Source: an uncultured Lutimaribacter sp.
GTDB taxonomy: Bacteria > Pseudomonadota > Alphaproteobacteria > Rhodobacterales > Rhodobacteraceae
Direction: 5' to 3'
Assembly (NCBI GenBank): GCA_913061505.1
Contig: CAJXSO010000021.1
Span: forward strand, 1 to 44,769
DNA: 44,769 nucleotides
Part shown: positions 1-8,108 of the stretch, one piece after another
How positions within the stretch are numbered: position 1 is the first letter of the stretch
Layout of the letters: every line of letters starts with the position of its first letter
The notes under the pieces: model-generated
The model's database searches: none
What the model was told of the DNA's origin: nothing
The model's input: only the letters and a program-made list of their open reading frames with translations
Translations under genes and position numbers: made by a program

Positions 1-1
1 C

Positions 2-39
2 GGCAAGATTTTGGTGAAAGGTGGCAGAATTTTGGTAAA
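2..39. repeat. Two imperfect 17-bp direct repeats
   Basis: Two copies of a GGCA-NNN-TTTTGGT-N-AA unit lie at 2-18 and 23-39, offset by 21 bp and matching at 14 of 17 positions. They sit just downstream of the last glycosyltransferase gene (minus strand) at the window edge, so more copies may lie outside. No hairpin or known site is recognised. Confidence 0.45.
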
Positions 40-44
40 TCGCC

Positions 45-1157
45 TTAAGCGTGTGCTTGTGTGTCGCCACTATCGCGCACATCACCCGCGGCCTTATCTG
101 TGGCCTTATCTGTGGCCCCCGACGCGCCCGTTTGCCCCGCGCGCGCATGGCCCAGCAAAAACGCCGCCCCCTTTTGGGTGACGGGCCGCGTGGGGGGGCA
201 CATCAGCAGCCGCCCAAACAAGGCGCGATAGGGCTCTTGGCGCATCAGGGCCTGAAACCGTGCATGGCGCCATGCCACCGCGCCCTGATGCAGGCGCGCC
301 AAAACCGGATCGGCCAGCAAAGCATCCCGTGCCGCGCCGCCCCCCAGCGCCAAAATGCTGCGGTCCTCGTGCGAGGAAAAATTCCGCTCGACCCAATAAT
401 CCATGCCCAGCATATCGCCCCTGTGCACCGCGCGGCCACGATCGGCCTTTAGAATATAGCTTTCCATCGCCCCCAGCGGGTAGTGGTTGAGCTGTGCCAA
501 CTGGGTGTTGTCGCGCCCGAAAGGCGAAAAGATCTGTGTGGTTTTGAACCGTGGTTCTAACCTGCGCCCGCAGCCATCGCGCCACACCAGATTGGGCAGC
601 ATATCCGGGTTTGGGCTGCGCGGGCGATGCACACCCAATTTCGCATAAGCGCCATTGTTGCGGTAAAGCGTTTTAAACATCGCGGCCCGCCACGGCCAAT
701 AGATCACCCGCGGGGCTGCGTGGGTAAAGCTGTGGGTGATCGGTTGATCGGTGTAACGCACCACGCCGGCATTGCCAAACAGCCGCCATGTCAGGGTGAT
801 GGCATCGGCATCTGGCAGCACATCCAGCAGCGCGGGCAGGGTGCGATTGCCCACATGGATATTCACAAATTCGTCGATATCCAGCGTCATCACCCAATCG
901 GCCTGGGCAAAAACCGGCAAGGCTGCGGCCCTTTTATAGGCGCTGAATTGCACCCCTGCCTTTAGATAGGGCCCGTCGTTGCGGATATGATGCACCAGCC
1001 CTTTGGCGGCCAGATGATCCAGCATCAGATCGGTGCCATCGCTGCAATCATTCGAGCAGATGATAAAATCGCTAAAGCCGCAGGCCTGGTGATGGGCCAG
1101 CCATTCCAGCAAAAACGCGCCTTCGTTTTTCACCGTCAAGACCGCCAAAAACCGCAT
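45..1157 (-). CDS. Glycosyltransferase family 2 protein (GT trio, third gene)
   Basis: 370-residue GT-A fold transferase of the Glyco_tranf_2_4 type, likely moving a sugar from a nucleotide-sugar donor to a surface polysaccharide or other acceptor in the cytoplasm. The N-terminus has the family hallmark AVLTVKNEG (residues 5-13), an SNDCSDGTD segment near 35-43 and the metal-binding DIDEF (93-97). The start at 1157 is chosen because the sequence from MRFLAVL is where homology begins and it lies one base after the stop of the upstream gene (1159), which implies translational coupling. An in-frame ATG ten codons upstream lies inside that gene. The protein ends in a low-complexity Ala/Asp/Gly/Thr tail. 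The acceptor cannot be deduced. Confidence 0.85.
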   Translation of the reverse strand: MRFLAVLTVKNEGAFLLEWLAHHQACGFSDFIICSNDCSDGTDLMLDHLAAKGLVHHIRNDGPYLKAGVQFSAYKRAAALPVFAQADWVMTLDIDEFVNIHVGNRTLPALLDVLPDADAITLTWRLFGNAGVVRYTDQPITHSFTHAAPRVIYWPWRAAMFKTLYRNNGAYAKLGVHRPRSPNPDMLPNLVWRDGCGRRLEPRFKTTQIFSPFGRDNTQLAQLNHYPLGAMESYILKADRGRAVHRGDMLGMDYWVERNFSSHEDRSILALGGGAARDALLADPVLARLHQGAVAWRHARFQALMRQEPYRALFGRLLMCPPTRPVTQKGAAFLLGHARAGQTGASGATDKATDKAAGDVRDSGDTQAHA

Positions 1158-1158
1158 G

Positions 1159-3525
1159 TCAGCTTTCCAGATCCAGCGCCAGCGCATAGGCCACGCGCTC
1201 GGCCGCTGTCAGCTTGATCTCTAGTGCCTGGGCGTAGAGCGTGGCAAATTCGGGGGTTGCGTGCAATTCGGCGGCTTTTTCGCGGTGCCAGGCAAAGCCC
1301 GCATCATGCAACGCGCGCAGCTGGTCGTCTTGCATAAGCGCCTGATAGGCCTGTTCTAGCCGTGGCAGATTGCGCTGAATACTGATGTCTTTGTGGTCGC
1401 ACCAATCCATGCGGATCCAGTAATTCAGCCCGATCGATCGATCGACATGCAGCGCCCGCCCGCGCTGGCGCTTGATCAGATAGCTTTCAGCCGAGCGCAG
1501 GGCGTAATGGTTGAGCTGTAACAGATCATACCCGATTGATTTCACCGAATTGCGCCAGCCCTTGTCGCGCGCCTCGCGCGTCATATCTTGGCCGGCGCCA
1601 TTCACCCATTTGACCTGGGCCGCGCAATCGGGGTTCAGCTTGTTTGGGCGGTGGCAGCTAAGCTTTGCATAGGCGCCAATATTGCGCACCATGGTTTTAA
1701 ACCCCCACACTGTGTGGGGCTTGGGGCAATATTTGGGCGCGGCATGGTCAAACTGGCCAATCACAAATTGGTCGGCCAATTGGCGCACGCCATTATGGCC
1801 AAACATCCGCCAGGTCATGGCAACATTGGTGGCATCGGGCACCAGCGCCAGAAAATCCTGCAAGGTGCCATTGCCGCAGCGGATATTGATAAATTCGTCC
1901 ACATCGATGTGAATGACCCAATCCGCCTGGGTGATCACCGGCTCTTTCAGCGCGCGGTTCAGCGCATATTGCTGGGGCGAGTTGCCTTTCCAGGCGTCAT
2001 TATTGCGATGGTGCACAATGCCCATGGCATCCAACCGCTGCAGCAGCTGATCGGTGCCATCGGTGCAATCATTGGTATAGATCAAGAAAGTGTCGATCCC
2101 AATGGCCCGGTGATAGGCCACCCATTCCAGAATATAGGGCGCCTCGTTTTTCATGCAGGCCACAATCACATTGCCACTGCGCCCCGGGGGCAGGTGGCGC
2201 GCAGGCGCAGGGGCAAAGGGGGGCGCGGGGCGATCTTCGGTATCGGGGCCAATGGCGTTGTGGGGGTAAAACGGGGTGCCGTGCAGCTTTTCAAAATTTT
2301 GCAAGGCCAGGGGCGACAAAAGCCGCTGTGCGGTGGCGCTGGGCTGGGGGGCTGTGCCGGTTTTGGCCTGGGCGGGCAGGCTTTGGCCGGGGGCCTGCGC
2401 CGGGGTTTCGCCTGCGCGCGCCTCGCGGGTGGCGCGCTCGATCTGCCAAAACTGGGCCAGCAGGTGTTGCGAGGCGCGATAGCCTTGGCCGGGGTCTGCC
2501 TCGTGCCAGGGCAGGCAGGCCAGATCTGGGCAAAGGCCCTGTTTCGACAGGGCCGGATGGTTGGCCAAAACGGCCTCGTTGCCCTCGTCAAATTGGGCCG
2601 CCACACCGGCCAGCATGCGCGGATCAATCGCGGGCCCATCGATGGCGATATCGGCCAAAATGCGCCGCCACAGCGGGCGAGGCAGCACATGCGTGCCTTG
2701 CCCCAGCAAGGCCTGCAAAAGATGGTTCATCTGCCGCGCCCGCGCAACCCAAGCCGCGCTGGGCTGTGCGGGCGCGGCGCTGGGCTGGCAGCGCCCCAGG
2801 CTTTCGTCAATTTCGAACATGGCGCGCAGTTCGTCTGTCGCATCGGCGCTGTCAAAAACCGCGGCGTCATAGGGGCGAAAGGTAACATTTTTCGCACCAA
2901 AAACAGCCTGCCAATGCGCCTGCAGCGCCGCATAATCTAGCCAAAACGCGGGCGCCTCGGTTTCCAAAAACTGGCCTTGTTGGGCCTGCGCGGGCGTGGG
3001 CGCCACGCCCAGCGCCGCCTGCCACCAGCTGCCCGCCTGCAGCAAACCCAGATCGCGTTGCAAGGGGGTGGCGCGGCCCTCGAACACCTGCGCTGCAAAA
3101 TAGCGTGCCATGGCCGGCGCCTGCGCATCGATATGGGCAATCACGCGAATATCTGTGCTGAACTGGCTTAAAAACCCATGGAGGCGCTGCAGCTCGTCGC
3201 GCTGGGCCAACCCGCCCCCCAGCTGATGGCACGAGATGATCACCGCCTGTGGCTGGGTGGCGGCAATATCGCGCGCCAGGGCAAGCCCCAGCTCGCGTGC
3301 CAAAGCCGCCTGGCGCGGTGCGGGGCCATGGCCGCGGGCCAGGCGCAACATTTCGGGGCGTTCGGGCGCCGAGACGGCCATAAACAGCCGCGTGTGGTTT
3401 TTGGCCCCCAACGCCCGCGGAAACAAATAGCCCAGCTGCGCCAGCCGCTCGCGTTTTTCGGCCAGGGCATTTTGCAGCTGCGGGCTGCCCATAGCGGGCA
3501 AGCCGATATGCAAATAGATCCGCAT
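1159..3525 (-). CDS. Sulfotransferase-like domain fused to family 2 glycosyltransferase
   Basis: 788-residue two-part protein. The N-terminal half begins MRIYLHIGLP and resembles the start of sulfotransferase-family proteins, whose PAPS loop normally reads LPKTGTT. Here it reads LPAMGSP, so the phosphate-binding Lys and Thr are missing. A Pro/Ala/Gln-rich linker follows. From about residue 450 there is a complete family 2 transferase domain with ACMKNEAPYILEW (near 458) and DVDEF (near 541), very like the two neighbouring proteins. The start at 3525 overlaps the upstream stop in a TGATG arrangement; a reading frame open further upstream overlaps that gene and has no homology. The glycosyltransferase call is firm. 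The N-terminal function is unknown and possibly non-catalytic. Confidence 0.8.
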   Translation of the reverse strand: MRIYLHIGLPAMGSPQLQNALAEKRERLAQLGYLFPRALGAKNHTRLFMAVSAPERPEMLRLARGHGPAPRQAALARELGLALARDIAATQPQAVIISCHQLGGGLAQRDELQRLHGFLSQFSTDIRVIAHIDAQAPAMARYFAAQVFEGRATPLQRDLGLLQAGSWWQAALGVAPTPAQAQQGQFLETEAPAFWLDYAALQAHWQAVFGAKNVTFRPYDAAVFDSADATDELRAMFEIDESLGRCQPSAAPAQPSAAWVARARQMNHLLQALLGQGTHVLPRPLWRRILADIAIDGPAIDPRMLAGVAAQFDEGNEAVLANHPALSKQGLCPDLACLPWHEADPGQGYRASQHLLAQFWQIERATREARAGETPAQAPGQSLPAQAKTGTAPQPSATAQRLLSPLALQNFEKLHGTPFYPHNAIGPDTEDRPAPPFAPAPARHLPPGRSGNVIVACMKNEAPYILEWVAYHRAIGIDTFLIYTNDCTDGTDQLLQRLDAMGIVHHRNNDAWKGNSPQQYALNRALKEPVITQADWVIHIDVDEFINIRCGNGTLQDFLALVPDATNVAMTWRMFGHNGVRQLADQFVIGQFDHAAPKYCPKPHTVWGFKTMVRNIGAYAKLSCHRPNKLNPDCAAQVKWVNGAGQDMTREARDKGWRNSVKSIGYDLLQLNHYALRSAESYLIKRQRGRALHVDRSIGLNYWIRMDWCDHKDISIQRNLPRLEQAYQALMQDDQLRALHDAGFAWHREKAAELHATPEFATLYAQALEIKLTAAERVAYALALDLES

Positions 3526-4553
3526 CAGCCCAACCCCAACCGCTGTAACAACGCCTCTTCCTGCGGGGGCAGGGTGGGGGCTGCACGCAGCTGGTCGCGC
3601 ATCGCCTGATAGGGCGGCTGGGCCAAAAGCTGGGCAATCTTGGCGCGGTGCTGGGCCACGCAATGGGCGTGCAGGCGGCCAATTTCAGGGTCTGCTTTCA
3701 GCTCGGCCAAAGCGGCCTCTAGGGCGGGCAGATGCCGCTGGATGGTGCGATCCTCAAAGGCGGGGTCGTTGCGCTCGCGCCAATAGGTGTCATCAAAGGC
3801 GCGGTTGTCGCGGTTCACATCGCCACGGTCATTTTTCACTAGATAGCTTTCCAAAGACCGCAGCGCATAATGGTTCAGCGTGGCAAAGCGGCGCGCGCCT
3901 GCGGCTGGAAATTTCCGGATGCGCCGCGGGTTGGCGGCCACCAAAAACTTGCCCGGCACCGGGCGGCCCGCGCCATCGCACCACCGCGGTTGGCGATGTG
4001 GCGGGAGGGATTTGCGAAAAAACGGGCGGTGGGCGCCGAAATATTGCAGCGGAAAATCACGATGCACCAAGGTTTTCACCTCGATCGCGCTTTCGCCGCA
4101 CCACAGATCGGGGGTGTGGCTGCGGCTAAACTGCGCAATCACGGGGCGGTCTTCAAACCGCTCGACCCCGTCATTGGCAAAAAACTGAAACGTCACGCTG
4201 ATCGCGGCCGGGTTGTTGCAGGCCGCCACCAGCGCGGCAATGCTGTGATCGCCCACATGGATGTTCAAAAACTCGTCCACATCTGCCACCCACACCCAAT
4301 CGGCGCTGCGCACGCTGGGGTGGTGTTGGGCATGTTTCAGCGCCTCCATCTGGTAATTGCGCCCCTCGGCGGGGTTGGGCAAATGGTGCACCAAACCGCG
4401 TGCCGCCAGCGCATCCAGCAACATATCGGTGCCATCGGTGCAATCGTTTGAATAAAACAAATGCGCGCCCACCCCGATCAAGCGGTTATAGGCGATCCAT
4501 TCCAACAAGAACGGGCCTTCGTTTTTGACACATGTCACGGCTGTTATGCGCAT
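3525..4553 (-). CDS. Glycosyltransferase family 2 protein (GT trio, first gene)
   Basis: 342-residue transferase of the same Glyco_tranf_2_4 type as the two genes that follow it. Visible motifs are TCVKNEGPFLLEW (residues 7-19), SNDCTDGTD and the metal-binding DVDEF (about 91-95), followed by an ALRSLESYLVKNDRGD stretch conserved in all three paralogues. The ATG at 4553 begins the conserved segment; a GTG three codons upstream (4562) is possible. It is the first gene of a coupled minus-strand operon and diverges from coxD across about 250 bp. The three proteins probably arose by duplication. Donor and acceptor are unknown. Confidence 0.85.
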   Translation of the reverse strand: MRITAVTCVKNEGPFLLEWIAYNRLIGVGAHLFYSNDCTDGTDMLLDALAARGLVHHLPNPAEGRNYQMEALKHAQHHPSVRSADWVWVADVDEFLNIHVGDHSIAALVAACNNPAAISVTFQFFANDGVERFEDRPVIAQFSRSHTPDLWCGESAIEVKTLVHRDFPLQYFGAHRPFFRKSLPPHRQPRWCDGAGRPVPGKFLVAANPRRIRKFPAAGARRFATLNHYALRSLESYLVKNDRGDVNRDNRAFDDTYWRERNDPAFEDRTIQRHLPALEAALAELKADPEIGRLHAHCVAQHRAKIAQLLAQPPYQAMRDQLRAAPTLPPQEEALLQRLGLG

Positions 4554-4802
4554 GGGCGCCACAAACCCTTTACCAAACCACTCGCTACCACATCACGCGA
4601 TGCCAAACCACGCGATCACAGGCCCGCATACCGCTTGAGGTGCGGCTTGGGCCGGGGCGGCTGCCGCCGCCGCTCGCGCCCGACCATGCCAGCCCCATCC
4701 CCCGGCGTCAATCGCTGCGCCCCGCGGGCTGTGGCCTCTTTGCTGTTTGTGCTGTTGACGCGCCGCGCCACAGATGCACTTCTTGGTGCAAGGAGGACCA
4801 CC
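4554..4802. promoter_or_regulatory. Divergent intergenic region between GT operon and cox cluster
   Basis: This 249-bp gap must hold promoters for both directions. It contains imperfect repeats of CCAAACCACNCGC(T/A) and two CACGCGAT words (about 4594-4616). The octamer ATCACGCG near 4592 is the reverse complement of the CGCGTGAT word repeated at 7108-7125 in front of the XdhC-like gene. A strong Shine-Dalgarno, AAGGAGG, precedes the coxD ATG. No sigma-70 boxes could be assigned with confidence. Confidence 0.35.
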
Positions 4803-5708
4803 ATGACCGCTTTCAACTCGATCGATGCCGTGCAACAGGGCCTGGCCGCCCAAGGCTATGTCTGCGGGCGCGCCCTGGCGACGCTGGTGTTTTTATCGCT
4901 GCGCCTGGGCCGGCCTTTGTTTCTCGAGGGCGAGGCAGGCACTGGCAAGACCGAGATCGCCAAAACCCTGGCCCAGGCTTTGGGCCGGCCGCTGATCCGG
5001 CTGCAATGCTACGAGGGGCTTGATGCCGCCAGCGCGGTTTATGAATGGAATTTCGCCGAACAAATGATCGCGATCCGCACCGCCGAGGCCACCGGCACCG
5101 CCGAACGTGGCGCCCTGAAAACCGAGCTGTTTTCCCAAGACTACCTGATCGAACGCCCGCTGTTGCAGGCCATGCGCCCCCACCCCCAGGGCGCGCCGGT
5201 GCTGCTGATCGACGAGATCGACCGCACCGACGAACCCTTCGAGGCCTTCTTGCTAGAGGCGCTTAGCGATTTTCAGGTCACAATCCCCGAATTGGGCACC
5301 ATCCGCGCCCCCGAGCCCCCCATCGTGATTCTCACCTCGAACCGCACCCGCGAGGTGCACGATGCGCTCAAACGCCGCTGCCTGTATCATTGGGTCGATT
5401 ACCCCAGTTTCGACCGCGAGATCGAAATCTTGCAGGCCCGCGCCCCCGAAGCCGCCGAAACCCTCTCGCGCGAGGTGGTGGCCTTTGTGCAAAAACTGCG
5501 CACCGAAGACCTGTTCAAAAAGCCGGGCGTGGCCGAAACCATCGATTGGGCCAAATGCCTTTTGGCGCTCGACGTGATCAGCCTCAGCCCGGCGGTCATT
5601 GCCGATACATTGGGCGCGGTGCTGAAATACCAAGACGACATCGCCCGCCTGCAAGGCTCCGAGGCCAAACGCCTGCTCGACGAGGCGCGTGCAGGCCTGC
5701 CCGCATGA
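4803..5708 (+). CDS. coxD: CoxD-like MoxR-family AAA+ ATPase
   Basis: 301-residue AAA+ chaperone-type ATPase. Walker A is GEAGTGKTE (43-51) and Walker B is LLIDEIDR (about 133-140), followed by a sensor-like LTSNRTRE. In Oligotropha-type cox clusters CoxD acts with CoxE in building the copper/sulfur-molybdenum centre of the hydroxylase; that role is family knowledge. Position as first gene of a cluster with coxE, an XdhC-like gene and coxSLM supports the assignment. The ATG at 4803 is preceded by AAGGAGGACCACC; a frame open further upstream has no homology. It is followed 63 bp later by the coxE start. Confidence 0.9.
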   Translation: MTAFNSIDAVQQGLAAQGYVCGRALATLVFLSLRLGRPLFLEGEAGTGKTEIAKTLAQALGRPLIRLQCYEGLDAASAVYEWNFAEQMIAIRTAEATGTAERGALKTELFSQDYLIERPLLQAMRPHPQGAPVLLIDEIDRTDEPFEAFLLEALSDFQVTIPELGTIRAPEPPIVILTSNRTREVHDALKRRCLYHWVDYPSFDREIEILQARAPEAAETLSREVVAFVQKLRTEDLFKKPGVAETIDWAKCLLALDVISLSPAVIADTLGAVLKYQDDIARLQGSEAKRLLDEARAGLPA

Positions 5709-5771
5709 TCTGCCCGCAGCCTTCATCTTGCCCCAAATACTCATCACCGCGTGCCACGGGCGGGGCGGCCC

Positions 5772-7031
5772 ATGGCTGAATATCTCCCCCTCGATCTGCC
5801 CGAAAACCCAAAGCTGACCCATAATATCACTTGGTTTGCACGGGCTTTGCGCAAGGCGGGCTTGCCCATCGGGCCGGGGCGGGTGCTGGATGCCATCCGC
5901 GCGGTGGCGGCGGCGGGCTTTAGCGAAAAGGGCGATTTTTACTGGGTCTTGCACGCCTGTTTTGTCAGCCGTCCAGAACACAGCCGGGTGTTTACTCAGG
6001 TGTTCCGCCTCTATTGGCGCGATCCGCGCTATATGGAACATATGATGGCCATGATGCTGCCCGCGGTGCGCGGCGTTCAGGAAGACCGCCCTGCGGCGGC
6101 GGCCGAAAAACGCGCAGCCGAGGCGCTGCTGGATGGCGCCAAGCATGCCGTTGACGCCCCAGATCAGCCCGAGGAAGAGGCCCGCATCGAAATAGACGCC
6201 TCGATGACAATCTCGGCCGAAGAACGGCTGAAAACCCTCGATTTCGAACAAATGAGCACCGAGGAGGTGGCCCAAGCCAAGCGCATGTTGGCCCGCCTCA
6301 GCCTGCCGGTGCAGCCCTTGCGCGCGCGCCGCATGCGCGCTGCGCGCCAAGGCGCCATGGTCGATTGGCGCGCCAGCCTGCGCGACAGCCTGCGCCGGGG
6401 CGGCGAAATTCACAGCCTGGCGCGAAAATCGCACAGGGTTCGCTGGCCCAATCTGGTGGTGCTGTGCGATATTTCCGGATCCATGTCGCAATATTCGCGG
6501 ATGGTTTTGCATTTTCTGCATGCTGTGGCCAATGAAAAGGGCGCCGGTTGGGCGCGGGTGCATGCCTTTACCTTTGGCACCCGGCTGACCAATATCACCC
6601 GCCACCTGGCGCAGCGCGATGTCGATCAGGCCCTGGCTGCCGCCGGGGCCGAGGCCCAAGATTGGGAGGGCGGCACCCGCATCGGCAGCTGCCTGCGCCA
6701 GTTCAACCACCAATGGTCGCGCCGGGTGATGGGGCAGGGGGCAGTGGTGTTGCTGATCACCGACGGGCTGGATCGCGACAGCGCGCAGGATCTGGGCCAT
6801 GAAATGCAGCGCCTGCATCTGTCTGCGCGCCGCCTGATCTGGCTGAACCCGCTGTTGCGCTGGCAGGGGTTTGCCCCCCGCGCCGCTGGTATCAAGGCGA
6901 TGTTGCCCCATGTCGATGCCTTTCGCGCGGGCCATAATATCCAAAGCCTCGAGGCGCTGGGCGCCGCCATCAGCAGCGCACACGACAGTGGCGAAAAAAA
7001 CCGGCTGATGGCGATGGTGGCCGGCCAATAG
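5772..7031 (+). CDS. coxE: CoxE-like von Willebrand factor A domain protein
   Basis: 419-residue protein of the CoxE family. The C-terminal half is a VWA fold with a MIDAS metal site DISGSMS (about 233-239) and a later ITDGLDRD. The N-terminal half is helical, with EMSTEE-like acidic and Arg-rich segments typical of CoxE. CoxE partners the MoxR ATPase CoxD during maturation of the molybdenum hydroxylase. The ATG at 5772 gives the conserved MAEYLPLDLPEN start; an in-frame GTG at 5751 is less likely. Downstream lies a 114-bp gap with tandem repeats before the XdhC-like gene. Confidence 0.88.
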   Translation: MAEYLPLDLPENPKLTHNITWFARALRKAGLPIGPGRVLDAIRAVAAAGFSEKGDFYWVLHACFVSRPEHSRVFTQVFRLYWRDPRYMEHMMAMMLPAVRGVQEDRPAAAAEKRAAEALLDGAKHAVDAPDQPEEEARIEIDASMTISAEERLKTLDFEQMSTEEVAQAKRMLARLSLPVQPLRARRMRAARQGAMVDWRASLRDSLRRGGEIHSLARKSHRVRWPNLVVLCDISGSMSQYSRMVLHFLHAVANEKGAGWARVHAFTFGTRLTNITRHLAQRDVDQALAAAGAEAQDWEGGTRIGSCLRQFNHQWSRRVMGQGAVVLLITDGLDRDSAQDLGHEMQRLHLSARRLIWLNPLLRWQGFAPRAAGIKAMLPHVDAFRAGHNIQSLEALGAAISSAHDSGEKNRLMAMVAGQ

Positions 7032-7094
7032 GGCAGGGCGAGATGCGGCTTGCACTTGGCGTGGCTGGGGTGTTTCATACGCGCAATGGCGCGC

Positions 7095-7127
7095 CCGCGT
7101 AATCGCCGCGTGATCCCCGCGTGATGA
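7095..7127. repeat. Three tandem 11-bp repeats upstream of the XdhC-like gene
   Basis: Units CCGCGTAATCG, CCGCGTGATCC and CCGCGTGATGA follow each other without spacing at 7095-7105, 7106-7116 and 7117-7127, ending 18 bp before the next start codon. Two copies contain CGCGTGAT, whose reverse complement also occurs upstream of coxD. This could be a regulator-binding array or simple sequence drift; nothing else supports either reading. Confidence 0.5.
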
Positions 7128-7145
7128 CTGGCACAGGAGGCAGGC

Positions 7146-8108
7146 ATGGATCAAATCCCCGAAACAGCACTTGCGTGGCACGATGCCGGGCGCGGCGCGG
7201 TTTTGGCCACGGTGATCGAAACATGGGGCAGCGCACCACGGCGGGTGGGCAGCCAATTGGTGATTTCGGGCGATGGCCAGATCGAGGGCTCGGTGTCGGG
7301 CGGCTGTGTCGAGGGCGCGGTGGTGTTTGAGGCGCAAGAGGCCTTGCAAGATGGCGGCCAGCGCGTGCTGGAATTTGGGGTCAGTGATGGCGATGCCTTT
7401 GCCGTGGGGCTGGCCTGTGGGGGCACCATTCGGGTGTTGTTGGAACCGGTAGGCCCGGTTTTGCCCCGCGATTTGCTGGCAGCACTTGTGGCTGCGCGCG
7501 CGGCGCGCCAGCCTGCGGCGATGGTGGCCGATTTAACCACAGGCGCGCGGCGGCTTGATCTAGCGGGCCATGCGCCACGTTTTCGCGCCGACCGCTCTGG
7601 GTTTGAAGAGGGCAGCCAGACCTTTGTTACCATTCATAATCCGCCTTTGCGGATGCTGGTGGTGGGGGCGGTGCATATTGCGCAGGCGCTTGTGCCTATG
7701 GCGCGGCTGGCGGGCCATGATGCCTTTGTGATCGACCCGCGCGAGGCCTTTGGCAACAGCGCGCGCTTTCCCGATGCCCATATCCTGAACGACTGGCCCG
7801 ACGAGGCTGTGGCCAAGCTGGGGCTAGATACGCGCACCGCGCTGGTGCTGTTGACCCATGATCCAAAGCTTGACGATCCGGCTCTTGTGCTGGGGCTGCG
7901 ATCAGATGCGTTCTACATCGGCGCGCTGGGGTCCACCCGCACCCATGCCAAACGCTGCCAGCGCCTGGCCGAAATGGGCTTTGGCCCCGATGATCTGGCG
8001 CGCATCCACGGCCCCATCGGGCTGAATATAGGCGCGGCAAACCCAGCCGAAATTGCCGTGGCGATTTTGGCGCAGATGACGGCGGTGTTGCGCGGGGGGC
8101 AACCTTGA
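7146..8108 (+). CDS. XdhC/CoxI-family molybdenum cofactor maturation protein
   Basis: 320-residue protein with the two-part XdhC architecture: an N-terminal XdhC_CoxI domain containing SVSGGCVEGAV (about 48-58) and a C-terminal Rossmann-type domain beginning MLVVGAVHIAQAL (about 171) and ending with FYIGALGSTRTHAKR. Family members bind molybdenum cofactor, promote its sulfuration and hand it to xanthine-dehydrogenase-type enzymes. The ATG at 7146 has an AGGAGG Shine-Dalgarno. The stop overlaps the TTG start of the next gene (TTGA). The neighbourhood fixes its client as the coxSLM enzyme. Confidence 0.9.
   Translation: MDQIPETALAWHDAGRGAVLATVIETWGSAPRRVGSQLVISGDGQIEGSVSGGCVEGAVVFEAQEALQDGGQRVLEFGVSDGDAFAVGLACGGTIRVLLEPVGPVLPRDLLAALVAARAARQPAAMVADLTTGARRLDLAGHAPRFRADRSGFEEGSQTFVTIHNPPLRMLVVGAVHIAQALVPMARLAGHDAFVIDPREAFGNSARFPDAHILNDWPDEAVAKLGLDTRTALVLLTHDPKLDDPALVLGLRSDAFYIGALGSTRTHAKRCQRLAEMGFGPDDLARIHGPIGLNIGAANPAEIAVAILAQMTAVLRGGQP

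Noticed and set aside
5253-7349. A 698-codon minus-strand open frame across coxD, coxE and the XdhC-like gene
   Set aside because: It is a composition shadow of GC-rich genes on the plus strand: no recognisable domain, and it crosses three genes with clear motifs.
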